Origin: Actinobacteria bacterium UBA2236
Lineage (GTDB): Bacteria > Actinomycetota > Actinomycetes > Nanopelagicales > Nanopelagicaceae
Direction of reading: 5' to 3'
Assembly (NCBI GenBank): GCA_002347935.1
Contig: DDYK01000081.1
Coordinates: 31,286 to 44,967 of the forward strand
DNA length: 13,682 nt
Below the pieces are notes generated by a model. That model saw only the letters and a list, made by a program, of their open reading frames with translations, made no database searches and was not told where the DNA came from. Positions 1 to 6,914 of the stretch are shown here, one piece after another (the first letter of the stretch is position 1; every line of letters starts with the position of its first letter). The translations under genes were made by a program, and so were the position numbers.

Positions 1-767
1 CGCAAAATATGTGGGATTTGGGCTGGAGTGTTATGAGCTCCACGATTTGGAGTTGGAGTTAAAAAGGGAGCATCTGTCTCTACTAGCAAGTTTTCTAGTG
101 GTACATGCATTAGAGCTTCTTGAAGTATTGGAGCATTCTTAAAGGTCAGAGTTCCTGAGAACGAGAGTAGATAGCCCTTAGCAACGCACTCCTTTGCCAT
201 TTCGGCATCTCCCGAGAAGGAGTGAAAAACGGTATGGATTGGCGCTCCAACTTCATCCAGCAGATCTAATACTGCTCGATGAGAATCGCGATCATGAATC
301 ATAAGGGCTTTGTTATGAGCTTTGGCAATTTCAATATGCTTCTTAAATGAGTATTTCTGCTTATCTCTGAGGCTCTCCTCGGTTCGAAAGAAGTCCATTC
401 CAGTTTCACCAATAGCGCAGACTCTTTTTTCCCCCGCTAACCTATTAATTTCCTCTAAATCAGATTCAAGATCTTCAATCAGTGGCGCATCATTGGGATG
501 AAGCGCAACAGCTGCTAAAACCTGAGTGCTGAATTTATTTGCGCAATCAACGGACCATTGCGATTCCTTAACAGAGATACCGACTTGAACTACTCGATCA
601 ATACCAACACTTCTTGCATCATCTAAGACTTTCTTTACATCATCATGATCGGGGGCAGTGCCGGTAACTATTTCTAGGTGAGCATGAGAATCAACACAAT
701 TTGTGGGAAGTGGCTCTGGAAGTGGGGCAACTCTTCGTTCACCTTCGCGACTATTTCGATCGGCCAT
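1..767 (-). CDS. tatD: TatD-family metal-dependent hydrolase, C-terminus cut off by window edge
   Basis: TatD-family TIM-barrel hydrolases are metal-dependent nucleases; family members act as 3'-5' exonucleases, and the exact substrate here is not known. I translated 255 codons from the ATG at 767. The metal-binding signatures appear in order: HAH (H28, H30), GETGMDFF (usual form GExGLDYY), IHDRD, HSFSGD and ETDAPFLTP, followed by the family tail TPTPNRGAHNTP. The frame is still open at base 1, so the last residues lie outside the window. The gene starts 12 bp after the metG stop on the same strand and is probably cotranscribed with it. In M. tuberculosis metS-tatD is followed by rpfB, ksgA and ispE, so those may lie to the left. 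No clear ribosome-binding site is visible. The assignment to TatD is firm. Confidence 0.93.
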   Translation of the reverse strand, partial: MADRNSREGERRVAPLPEPLPTNCVDSHAHLEIVTGTAPDHDDVKKVLDDARSVGIDRVVQVGISVKESQWSVDCANKFSTQVLAAVALHPNDAPLIEDLESDLEEINRLAGEKRVCAIGETGMDFFRTEESLRDKQKYSFKKHIEIAKAHNKALMIHDRDSHRAVLDLLDEVGAPIHTVFHSFSGDAEMAKECVAKGYLLSFSGTLTFKNAPILQEALMHVPLENLLVETDAPFLTPTPNRGAHNTPAQIPHIL

Positions 768-779
768 GAGCTAAGTCGT

Positions 780-2345
780 TTAGCTCTCTAAATCTGGAAG
801 GCGAGGAAAGAGAATCTCTCCCTTAATTACTTTGCTTCCGCCTTTTAGCTGTCCCCATGTTGCAACATCTGCAATTTTCTGCGAAGTGATGGGTCCAAGA
901 CAGCTCTCTGCGCCTAAATATGACCACAACTTGCTAGTAGCTAGTGGCATAACTGGATGAAGTAATACCGCAAGGGCTCTCAAAGATTCTGCAGTGTTAT
1001 ATAAGATCGCATCAAGCTCACTCTTTTTGCTCACATCTTTAGCAACTACCCAAGGCTGTTTTATCGTGACATAACCATTAACAACTTTGCAGAAATCCAT
1101 AATTGCATTTATTCCACCTTGAAAATCTAGGGCAACAATTGCTTCATCTGCGCTACTAACTGTCTTTGATAGCGCGCTTGCTAGCTCGTCATCCTGTGCT
1201 GGATTTGGCAGAATGCCACCACAATACTTTTCAACCATGGCTGCAAGACGTGAGGCTAGATTGCCAAAGTCATTAGCAAGCTCGCTTGTGTAGCGGGCAG
1301 CCATATCCTCCCAAGAAAAAGAGCCGTCGCTACCAAACGGAATTGCTCTCATAAAGTAATAACGAAAGGCATCAACGCCAAAGTGATCTGTTATATCTGA
1401 AGGAGCAATCCCAGTTAATTTACTCTTGCTCATCTTTTCGCCCCCAACTAAGAGCCAGCCATGAGCAAATACTTTCTTTGGCAGAGCCAGCTTTGCAGCC
1501 ATAAGCATTGCTGGCCAAATAACAGCATGAAAGCGGAGGATGTCTTTTCCAACTAGGTGAACATCAGCAGGCCAAGTTCTTTCAAAGAATTTACCACCTT
1601 GGCTTGATGGATCATCAGTTAAGCCAACTGCTGTTGCATAGTTTAAAAGAGCATCAAACCAAACATAAACAACTTGTCTCTCATCCCAGGGAACTCTAAC
1701 TCCCCAATCAAAAGTCGAGCGAGATACCGATAGATCTGAAACCCCGCCTTCTAGAAATGCTATTACTTCATTTCTAGCGCTCTCTGGCTGGCAACTATCA
1801 GGGTTCTTCCTGTAATGCTCAAGAAGTGGCGCGGCAAACTCTGATAACTTGAAAAACCAGTTTGTCTCGCTAAGCATTTCAACAGGCTTTGAGTGAATTT
1901 TGCAATTTCCTTCAATTAAATCTCCAGGTAATTTGAATTCTTCGCAGCCAACGCAATATGGACCTTCATACTTTCCTTCATAGATATAGCCCTGCTCCAT
2001 TAGTCCTTGGAGAAACTTCTGAACTCTCTGCGTATGCCTTGCTTCAGTAGTGCGAATGAAGTCATCGTTTGCTATCTCTAAGTGCCTCCAAACTGGCTTC
2101 CATTCCTCTTCGACTAAACGATCACACCATTGTTGCGGCGGGGTGCTGTTAGCCTCAGCTGTTCGCATTACTTTTTGGCCATGCTCATCAGTTCCGGTAA
2201 GAAACCAGACGGATTCACCTCTCTGTCTGTGCCAGCGAGTTAATAAGTCACCGGCCACAGTCGTGTAGGCATGCCCAATATGGGGCGCATCATTAACATA
2301 ATAAATAGGCGTAGTCAGATAGAAAGATTTACCAGTATCTGACAT
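780..2345 (-). CDS. metG: Methionyl-tRNA synthetase
   Basis: Charges tRNA-Met with methionine in the cytoplasm (class I aminoacyl-tRNA synthetase). The 521-residue protein has the HIGH motif at residues 22-25 and KMSKS at 304-308. The connective peptide carries a single zinc knuckle made by C131, C134, C148 and H151 (CVGC...CKIH). The length fits the short actinobacterial form without the C-terminal EMAPII-like tRNA-binding domain. The C-terminal half is the helical anticodon-binding domain. The ATG at 2345 begins 14 bp after the rsmI stop. There is no Shine-Dalgarno sequence, but TAGAAT lies 7 nt upstream, so the gene may have its own leaderless promoter besides read-through from rsmI. tatD follows 12 bp downstream. 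Confidence 0.97.
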   Translation of the reverse strand: MSDTGKSFYLTTPIYYVNDAPHIGHAYTTVAGDLLTRWHRQRGESVWFLTGTDEHGQKVMRTAEANSTPPQQWCDRLVEEEWKPVWRHLEIANDDFIRTTEARHTQRVQKFLQGLMEQGYIYEGKYEGPYCVGCEEFKLPGDLIEGNCKIHSKPVEMLSETNWFFKLSEFAAPLLEHYRKNPDSCQPESARNEVIAFLEGGVSDLSVSRSTFDWGVRVPWDERQVVYVWFDALLNYATAVGLTDDPSSQGGKFFERTWPADVHLVGKDILRFHAVIWPAMLMAAKLALPKKVFAHGWLLVGGEKMSKSKLTGIAPSDITDHFGVDAFRYYFMRAIPFGSDGSFSWEDMAARYTSELANDFGNLASRLAAMVEKYCGGILPNPAQDDELASALSKTVSSADEAIVALDFQGGINAIMDFCKVVNGYVTIKQPWVVAKDVSKKSELDAILYNTAESLRALAVLLHPVMPLATSKLWSYLGAESCLGPITSQKIADVATWGQLKGGSKVIKGEILFPRLPDLES

Positions 2346-2352
2346 GGGCTGA

Positions 2353-2358
2353 ATTCTA
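2353..2358 (-). promoter_or_regulatory. Candidate -10 box (TAGAAT) for metG
   Basis: Read on the minus strand, TAGAAT ends 7 nt before the metG ATG and directly follows the rsmI stop codon. Transcription from it would start at or next to the ATG. I see no -35 element. The support is its agreement with the other TAnnnT boxes in this window. Confidence 0.45.
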
Positions 2359-2359
2359 T

Positions 2360-3229
2360 CTACTTCTGTTCCACCATGATGTCAAAGACTTTTCGCTTGC
2401 TTATGCGAAGCTCTTTGGCAGTTAAGGAAATCGCCTCCTTGCGGGTGATTCCCGCTGCTTCATATCGTGCAACAGTTTCAACTACTTCTTGATCACTGAT
2501 CACATGCTCGCTTGGATCAAATGGGGCAATAACTATGGTGAATTCGCCCAGCATTTCTTTACTTTCAGACCAGCTAAGTAATTCCGCTAACTCACCGCGC
2601 ACTACCTCTTCATAAGTCTTGGTGAGTTCCCGGCAGATAGCTGCTTTTCTAGTTGGACCAAAGCTCTTAATCATTGATTGGAGCGACTCACTAATGCGAT
2701 GAGGCGCCTCAAATACAATTAGAGTTCTACTCTCCATTGCGCGGTCTTCAAAGAATTGATCGCGCGCTCCAGAACTTCTTGGAACAAAACCATCAAATGC
2801 AAATGAATCACTAGCAAGCCCAGAGATAGCAAGTGCTACAAGTGGTGCACTTGGACCTGGAATTACTGAAACTTTAAATCCCTTATCAATGGCCATTCTC
2901 ACTGCCCGATATCCAGGATCACTAACTGATGGCATCCCTGCATCACTTACTAGTAAAACCTGGCGCCCTGATGCCAAGTGATTTGCTACTTCATCCAGTC
3001 TTGAGCTTTCATTTCCATCAAAGAATGAGAGAACTTCTGCGCGGCAATCAATTCCAAGATCTTTACAGAGGCGGTTGAACCTTCGTGAATCTTCGGCCAA
3101 AACTACATTCGCACTTGAAATAACATCTTTCAATCTCGTCGAGGCATCGCCGATGTTTCCAAGGGGCACTCCAGCCAGAATCAACTCGCTCACTGCCTCA
3201 TTATGGCCCTTAGTATCCTTATCCATCAT
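2360..3229 (-). CDS. rsmI: 16S rRNA (cytidine-1402-2'-O)-methyltransferase RsmI
   Basis: Uses S-adenosylmethionine to 2'-O-methylate C1402 in the 16S rRNA decoding centre, a tetrapyrrole-methylase-fold enzyme. Family blocks are present in order: LAGVPLGNIGDAS (usual form LVATPIGNLGDIS), VLAEDSRR, VSDAGMPSVSDPG, IPGPSA, FEAPHR and CRELTKTYEE. The C-terminal helical segment TRKEAISLTAKELRISKRKV is also typical. The frame stays open to an ATG at 3268, but that would run inside pmt and add residues the family lacks. I therefore place the start at the tandem ATGs at 3229/3226, giving about 289 residues. It diverges from pmt with overlapping start codons and leads the rsmI-metG-tatD run. The product is certain; the exact start is not. 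Confidence 0.93.
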   Translation of the reverse strand: MMDKDTKGHNEAVSELILAGVPLGNIGDASTRLKDVISSANVVLAEDSRRFNRLCKDLGIDCRAEVLSFFDGNESSRLDEVANHLASGRQVLLVSDAGMPSVSDPGYRAVRMAIDKGFKVSVIPGPSAPLVALAISGLASDSFAFDGFVPRSSGARDQFFEDRAMESRTLIVFEAPHRISESLQSMIKSFGPTRKAAICRELTKTYEEVVRGELAELLSWSESKEMLGEFTIVIAPFDPSEHVISDQEVVETVARYEAAGITRKEAISLTAKELRISKRKVFDIMVEQK

Positions 3230-4490
3230 GAGAGCCTTAATGGCTAGGCCGATTTTCAACCATCGCAATCAGATAGCACTTGCATTTATTTTGCTCTTTG
3301 CCGCAATTACACGTTTTGCCAATTTAGGCCGGCCCAATGAGTTGGTTTTTGATGAGGTTTATTACGTGGATGGCGCAAGAGACTTTCTTGCCTACGGAGT
3401 TGAAAACCAATCAGGCGAAGCAGAGTTTGTAGTTCATCCACCACTAGGCAAGTGGCTAATTGCAATAGGAATTCAGATTTTCGGCGATAACCCCTTTGGG
3501 TGGCGATTTAGCGCAGCGCTATTTGGCCTTGCTTCAGTAGCTCTCATCTATTTCATTACACAGTCTTTGTTTAAATCCAATTTTTTAAGTCTATCTGCCA
3601 CAGCTCTTATCTCATTTGATGGATTACATCTTGTTATGTCGCGAACTGCGCTTCTAGACATCTTCTTATCATTTTTTATCCTACTTACTTTTTATCTAGT
3701 CATCAAAGAGAAGTATTGGCAAGCTGGCATCACAATTGGTTTAGCGCTAGCAACTAAATGGAATGCGCTCTATCTCTTACTAGCTCTTATTCTCTTCTTA
3801 CTCTTCTATAAAAGAAGATATGTAAAGACCGCTTTTCAATTTACGGTTCTGCCAGTGTCCACATATCTAATTTCTTGGAGTGGATGGTTTCTTAGTGATA
3901 TCGGATGGAAGAGAGATTCAGGAAATAATTCTCTAATCTCATTAATAAATTATCATCGAGAGATGCTAAATTTTCATACTAATCTAAAAACTGATCACCC
4001 ATATGAAGCCAGTCCTTGGAATTGGTTAATTCTTGGTCGGCCAACTTCTTTTTTCTATGCAACTCCAAAGCAATGTGGTGAGCCCAGTTGCTCACAAGAA
4101 GTTCTTGCTATGGGTACACCTATGCTCTGGTGGCTAGGCTTTCTATCAATTTTTATTACTTTGGGATATTTCATATATCGAAGAGAATTAAGCGCTGGAC
4201 TCATCCTGCTTTTCCTATTTGCTAATTACCTTCCTTGGATTGCATTTCCTGAGAGAACTACCTTCTACTTCTACTCCATAGCCTTTGAGCCCTACTTGAT
4301 CTTGACCCTGATTTATGTGATGTCAAAAGCGCTAGAGAATCAGGATTTACGTGGCATTAGGCAGAAGTATGCCCTGGTAACTATTGGCCTGATTGGCCTT
4401 ACTTTTGCATACTTTTTGCCGCTCTATGTTGGATCGGTTTTGCCATACCAAGATTGGTATGGACGAATGTGGTTTCCTAGTTGGATCTAA
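3228..4490 (+). CDS. pmt: Protein O-mannosyltransferase (dolichyl/polyprenyl-phosphate-mannose-protein, GT39)
   Basis: Integral membrane GT-C enzyme that moves mannose from polyprenyl-phosphate-mannose to Ser/Thr of exported proteins, in concert with Sec secretion. The 420-residue protein starts with an Arg-rich cytoplasmic end and then a membrane span. The first extracytoplasmic loop carries the catalytic acidic pair in VFDEVYYVDGA (D42, E43) and the HPPLGKW motif (from H70). Further family marks are GDNPFGWR, DGLHLVMSRTALLDI and the C-terminal YGRMWFPSWI. Many hydrophobic spans follow, with no MIR domain, as usual in bacteria. It is about 100 residues shorter than the M. tuberculosis enzyme as I recall it. 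The start could be the ATG at 3228 or the one at 3240. The frame is open to 3075, but that part runs antisense through rsmI and is a shadow. The stop abuts the glpR stop. Confidence 0.93.
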   Translation: MRALMARPIFNHRNQIALAFILLFAAITRFANLGRPNELVFDEVYYVDGARDFLAYGVENQSGEAEFVVHPPLGKWLIAIGIQIFGDNPFGWRFSAALFGLASVALIYFITQSLFKSNFLSLSATALISFDGLHLVMSRTALLDIFLSFFILLTFYLVIKEKYWQAGITIGLALATKWNALYLLLALILFLLFYKRRYVKTAFQFTVLPVSTYLISWSGWFLSDIGWKRDSGNNSLISLINYHREMLNFHTNLKTDHPYEASPWNWLILGRPTSFFYATPKQCGEPSCSQEVLAMGTPMLWWLGFLSIFITLGYFIYRRELSAGLILLFLFANYLPWIAFPERTTFYFYSIAFEPYLILTLIYVMSKALENQDLRGIRQKYALVTIGLIGLTFAYFLPLYVGSVLPYQDWYGRMWFPSWI

Positions 4491-4530
4491 CTATTGGCCA
4501 GCAGCTCTGTTGCTGCGAAGATGTTCTTCG
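4478..4530. other. Cluster of three small inverted repeats at the pmt/glpR tail-to-tail junction
   Basis: Three short perfect hairpins lie almost end to end. TAGTT/AACTA with a 6-nt loop (4478-4493) spans both stop codons. GCAGC/GCTGC with a 6-nt loop is at 4501-4516. CGAAGA/TCTTCG with a 3-nt loop is at 4516-4530. They could slow or end pmt transcripts running into glpR, since no intergenic space exists for a terminator. None is followed by a U-tract, and the last two lie in glpR coding sequence, so chance is possible. Confidence 0.3.
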
Positions 4531-5297
4531 TATTGATCAGCAACTTCTTGATCAAAAATCTTATCTGCACTTGGTGCTAGCACTTCGCGCATAATCTTTT
4601 CTTGTGCCTCGCTCCAAGCACCTGGAATAGTTAAGTCGATTACGCGACGAGAAACTGCCTTAGAGGAATTGGCATAGTTTGGAACTGGCACTGAAACGGG
4701 ATTCCAGCTCTTATCATCTTTACTTGCGCTGCCCTTGGGAAGCAAGGTAATGCTCCCACTATCTTGGTAGTAAGACAGTCGCTCTGATAAGGGAAGCCAT
4801 TGCTCCTCACTCAAACCTGAGCCCTCAGTAATGGTTGCAAGAGTTGCCGCCCGCTTTGCTCGTCCAATGATTTCTGCATAATTTGCAGCTGAAGATTTGT
4901 TGGCAACTTTATTTGCAGAATTAACTCGCTTTGCTTCTTCTTGTATCAAACTAATTTGATTTCTAGCATTAACAATATACATAAGAAAAACTGATCCTGG
5001 TAACAGAAGAATTATTGGAGAAAGTAGTCCTACTATAGTAAATAGAGAGACAACAATTGCTAATCCAATTATCGAGAAAAATTGAATTCGGCGCATCGCT
5101 AGCTGGTGTTCACGTTTCTTATTTAGAGACTCAATGTCTGGGGCGGTATGACCAGAACTCATTCCAACAACTTTCATCGCTTCATCAAATCGTTTAACAG
5201 ATCTACCACTTATCTCTTCATGATTTGAAATCCAACGGGGCAGGAAGTAGGCAATCCACATGCCAATGATAATTAAGTAGATAAGCCCTGAGCCCAT
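4491..5297 (-). CDS. glpR: GlpR-like membrane protein, predicted receptor for the gephyrin-like divisome protein
   Basis: In Corynebacterium glutamicum the matching gene encodes the membrane receptor (GlpR) that binds Glp, a MoeA/gephyrin-like protein, and helps coordinate division with polar growth. The 268-residue product has one membrane span at 4-20, a basic cytoplasmic loop with the family signature RSVKRFDEAMKVV (32-44), and two close spans at about 72-90 and 92-109. A long C-terminal part follows with a charged helical stretch (113-152) and the block SWNPVSVPVPNY...RVIDLTIPGAW (197-228). It lies two genes downstream of glp on the same strand, 83 bp after the acetyltransferase. AAGG lies 9 nt before the ATG. 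Assignment rests on gene order, topology and remembered family motifs; divisome function is inferred. Confidence 0.75.
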   Translation of the reverse strand: MGSGLIYLIIIGMWIAYFLPRWISNHEEISGRSVKRFDEAMKVVGMSSGHTAPDIESLNKKREHQLAMRRIQFFSIIGLAIVVSLFTIVGLLSPIILLLPGSVFLMYIVNARNQISLIQEEAKRVNSANKVANKSSAANYAEIIGRAKRAATLATITEGSGLSEEQWLPLSERLSYYQDSGSITLLPKGSASKDDKSWNPVSVPVPNYANSSKAVSRRVIDLTIPGAWSEAQEKIMREVLAPSADKIFDQEVADQYEEHLRSNRAAGQ

Positions 5298-5380
5298 GAA
5301 AGATAACCTTAAAGGTAGTACTTGGACTTTTCTGGTATTTACCTGATAAGAAAAATGAGTTTTTTAAGATTTTTAAATTT
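5298..5380. other. 83-bp AT-rich gap between the acetyltransferase gene and glpR
   Basis: This is the longest non-coding gap in the window. It holds an A/T-rich block near 5355-5380 and an 11-bp odd-centred palindrome ACCTTAAAGGT at 5306-5316, whose far end is 19 nt from the glpR ATG. In the glpR sense that palindrome carries the AAGG that could pair with 16S rRNA. I see no convincing -10/-35 pair and no RNA gene. Its size suggests glpR has separate control. Confidence 0.4.
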
Positions 5381-5953
5381 CTAAATTCTGGGATTTTCTT
5401 TCACGTAACAAAGGTGATCACGCCATGCACCATCAATGTGAAGATAACGAGGGCGAAGCCCTTCAAAAACATAGCCGGCCTTCTCGGCCACTCTCTTAGA
5501 TGCTGCATTCTCAGGTCTTAGATTAATTTCGATGCGGTGTAAACCAAGTTCCTCAAAGCCATATTGGGTCAATCTCCTTACAGCCTTAGTGGTTATCCCC
5601 TTATTGGCATATCGCTCATCAATCCAATAGCCAATGTGAGCTCCGCGATATGCGCCATAAGAGATTCCACCTAAAGTGATTTGGCCAATTAGATTCTTTT
5701 CAAACCAGATAGCCAGAGTTAGCGATCTTCCACTTCTGCCCTCACCTCGATGGTAATTGACCATTTCAAAGTAGCTAGGAAGATTCTTATTCTCATGGCT
5801 GATAGGAGAGGTTGCTTCCCACTGAGAAAGCCATGCTCTATTTAATTTTCTAACAGCTAACCAGGCTGACCTATCGCGCAATCTAAGGGGTCGAAGGGTT
5901 ATCTGATCCTCTTTGAGAATTGTGGGCCACTTATGGCGATAAAGACTTGCCAT
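5381..5953 (-). CDS. rimJ: GNAT-family acetyltransferase, RimJ/RimL type
   Basis: Predicted cytoplasmic acetyl-CoA-dependent N-acetyltransferase. The RimJ/RimL subgroup acetylates N-termini of proteins such as ribosomal proteins, but the target here is unknown. The 190-residue protein has ITLRPLRLRDRSAWLAVR at the N-terminus and LIGQITLGGIS...AHIGYWIDERYANKGITTKAV (88-124), which includes the acetyl-CoA-binding loop RYANKGITT. It then has LGLHRIEINLRPENAASKRVAEKAGYVFEG (136-165), the standard RimJ ending. The ATG lies 4 nt after the glp stop, without a Shine-Dalgarno sequence, so translation is probably coupled to glp. The position between glp and glpR matches M. tuberculosis Rv0995 and other actinobacteria. 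A link to the divisome pair is suggested only by position. Confidence 0.85.
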   Translation of the reverse strand: MASLYRHKWPTILKEDQITLRPLRLRDRSAWLAVRKLNRAWLSQWEATSPISHENKNLPSYFEMVNYHRGEGRSGRSLTLAIWFEKNLIGQITLGGISYGAYRGAHIGYWIDERYANKGITTKAVRRLTQYGFEELGLHRIEINLRPENAASKRVAEKAGYVFEGLRPRYLHIDGAWRDHLCYVKENPRI

Positions 5954-5957
5954 AAAA

Positions 5958-6881
5958 TCAATTGAAACGTCGTTCGAGTACTAAAACATCAACCTCAGCG
6001 CCTGCTTTGGCGCCACTTTCATTCTCCGGAATAACTATTAGACCCGTGGCATCAGATAACCCTATTAAGTCTCCTTGATTTTCAATTGGAGTAATGAGTC
6101 TCCGCTCTGGTTTATCGCCTGAGAGAATGCCTCTTATGAAAGAGTGTTTTCCAACTTCACTCAATACTTCGCTAGTTAACGTTGCCTTGATAACTGGTCG
6201 ATGGATGTCATAGAGCCCCATCATGTTTCGAATCATCGGGCGGATAAAAAGCTCTGCCGAGATATATGCAAATATCGGATCTCCTGGAAGTGAGACAACC
6301 GGAGTCTGATCCGGACCCACAACTCCATATGAATGTTTACCGCTTCCTTCTATTAATGGAAGGACTTCACGAACTTTTCCAAGTTCATTAAGCACTGAAA
6401 AGATCAGTGAAAACGACTCGTCATGACTTTCGCCGCAGATGACCAATAAATCAGCCCTTACCAATTGATCTTCAATTACATCTTTCAATTGAGCTGCATT
6501 TTCTGGGATGGTATGAACGCGATAGCCCACTGCTCCAGCCTCTTTTACCGCCGTAGTTAATAGCCAGGAATTAGTCTCATACTCATCTTCGCTATCTCTA
6601 AGTGGTAATCCCGGTTCTACTAAATCATCTCCAGCTGAAACAATAACCACTCTTGGCTGTGGTCTAGTTGGCAGGCGATCTAAACCCAGAGATGCAGCAA
6701 GACCGATTTGAGTTGAACGAATTCTTGAACCAGATTTGAGTGCAACCTTCTCTCCAGAGAGAACATCCAGTGCCAGTGTTGCTCCATGGGCATCAAGTAA
6801 GGGCATATCAAAGGCAGCCAGCGGCTTGGCTAGCGCTAGCAGTTCAGTAGCAAGTTGCGCCACCTTCATCGTTTCGCTCAC
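5958..6881 (-). CDS. glp: Truncated MoeA/gephyrin-like protein (Glp), predicted divisome scaffold
   Basis: Homologous to MoeA, which inserts molybdenum into molybdopterin, but only 307 residues against roughly 400 in the family. After a short domain-I start (residues 1-45) it runs straight into VALKSGSRIRSTQIGLAASLG (46-66), so the PPFDNSAMDGYA segment and domain II (about 100-130 residues) are missing. In domain III the entry is kept (VVIVSAGDDLVEPGLPLRDS, 78-97), but GGVSxGxxD has become CGESHDESF (149-157) and the MKPGKP region reads IEGSGKHS. LPGDP (198-202) replaces LPGNP. A domain-IV tail is present (about 228-307). The start is a GTG with TAGGGT six bases upstream, making it probably leaderless. 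Together with glpR two genes downstream, this points to the corynebacterial Glp role in FtsZ-associated division; the function is inferred. Confidence 0.82.
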   Translation of the reverse strand: MSETMKVAQLATELLALAKPLAAFDMPLLDAHGATLALDVLSGEKVALKSGSRIRSTQIGLAASLGLDRLPTRPQPRVVIVSAGDDLVEPGLPLRDSEDEYETNSWLLTTAVKEAGAVGYRVHTIPENAAQLKDVIEDQLVRADLLVICGESHDESFSLIFSVLNELGKVREVLPLIEGSGKHSYGVVGPDQTPVVSLPGDPIFAYISAELFIRPMIRNMMGLYDIHRPVIKATLTSEVLSEVGKHSFIRGILSGDKPERRLITPIENQGDLIGLSDATGLIVIPENESGAKAGAEVDVLVLERRFN

Positions 6882-6887
6882 GTAGTA

Positions 6888-6893
6888 ACCCTA
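6888..6893 (-). promoter_or_regulatory. -10 box TAGGGT of a predicted leaderless promoter for glp
   Basis: On the minus strand TAGGGT is followed by exactly 6 nt and then the GTG start at 6881, so the transcript should begin on the start codon. It faces away from the equally spaced box for the cyclo-ligase gene ten bases to the right. There is no -35 match. Confidence 0.6.
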
Positions 6894-6902
6894 CTTTGAA
6901 TC

Positions 6903-6908
6903 TACGCT
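6903..6908 (+). promoter_or_regulatory. -10 box TACGCT of a predicted leaderless promoter for the cyclo-ligase gene
   Basis: TACGCT, then AATCCC, then the GTG at 6915: the same TAnnnT plus 6 nt layout as glp on the other strand. The -35 region of this promoter would fall on the glp start codon, and the reverse also holds, so the two promoters overlap. Confidence 0.6.
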
Positions 6909-6914
6909 AATCCC

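Noticed and set aside
3075..3227. N-terminal extension of pmt (51 extra codons)
   Set aside because: This part is antisense to the conserved N-terminal motifs of RsmI and adds nothing typical of the mannosyltransferase family.
5958..6881. Frameshift or assembly break as the cause of the short MoeA-like protein
   Set aside because: The reading frame is continuous across the missing domain, and the start codon has the same promoter spacing as its neighbours; the protein continues normally into domains III and IV. A clean in-frame deletion in evolution fits better, though relatives should be compared.
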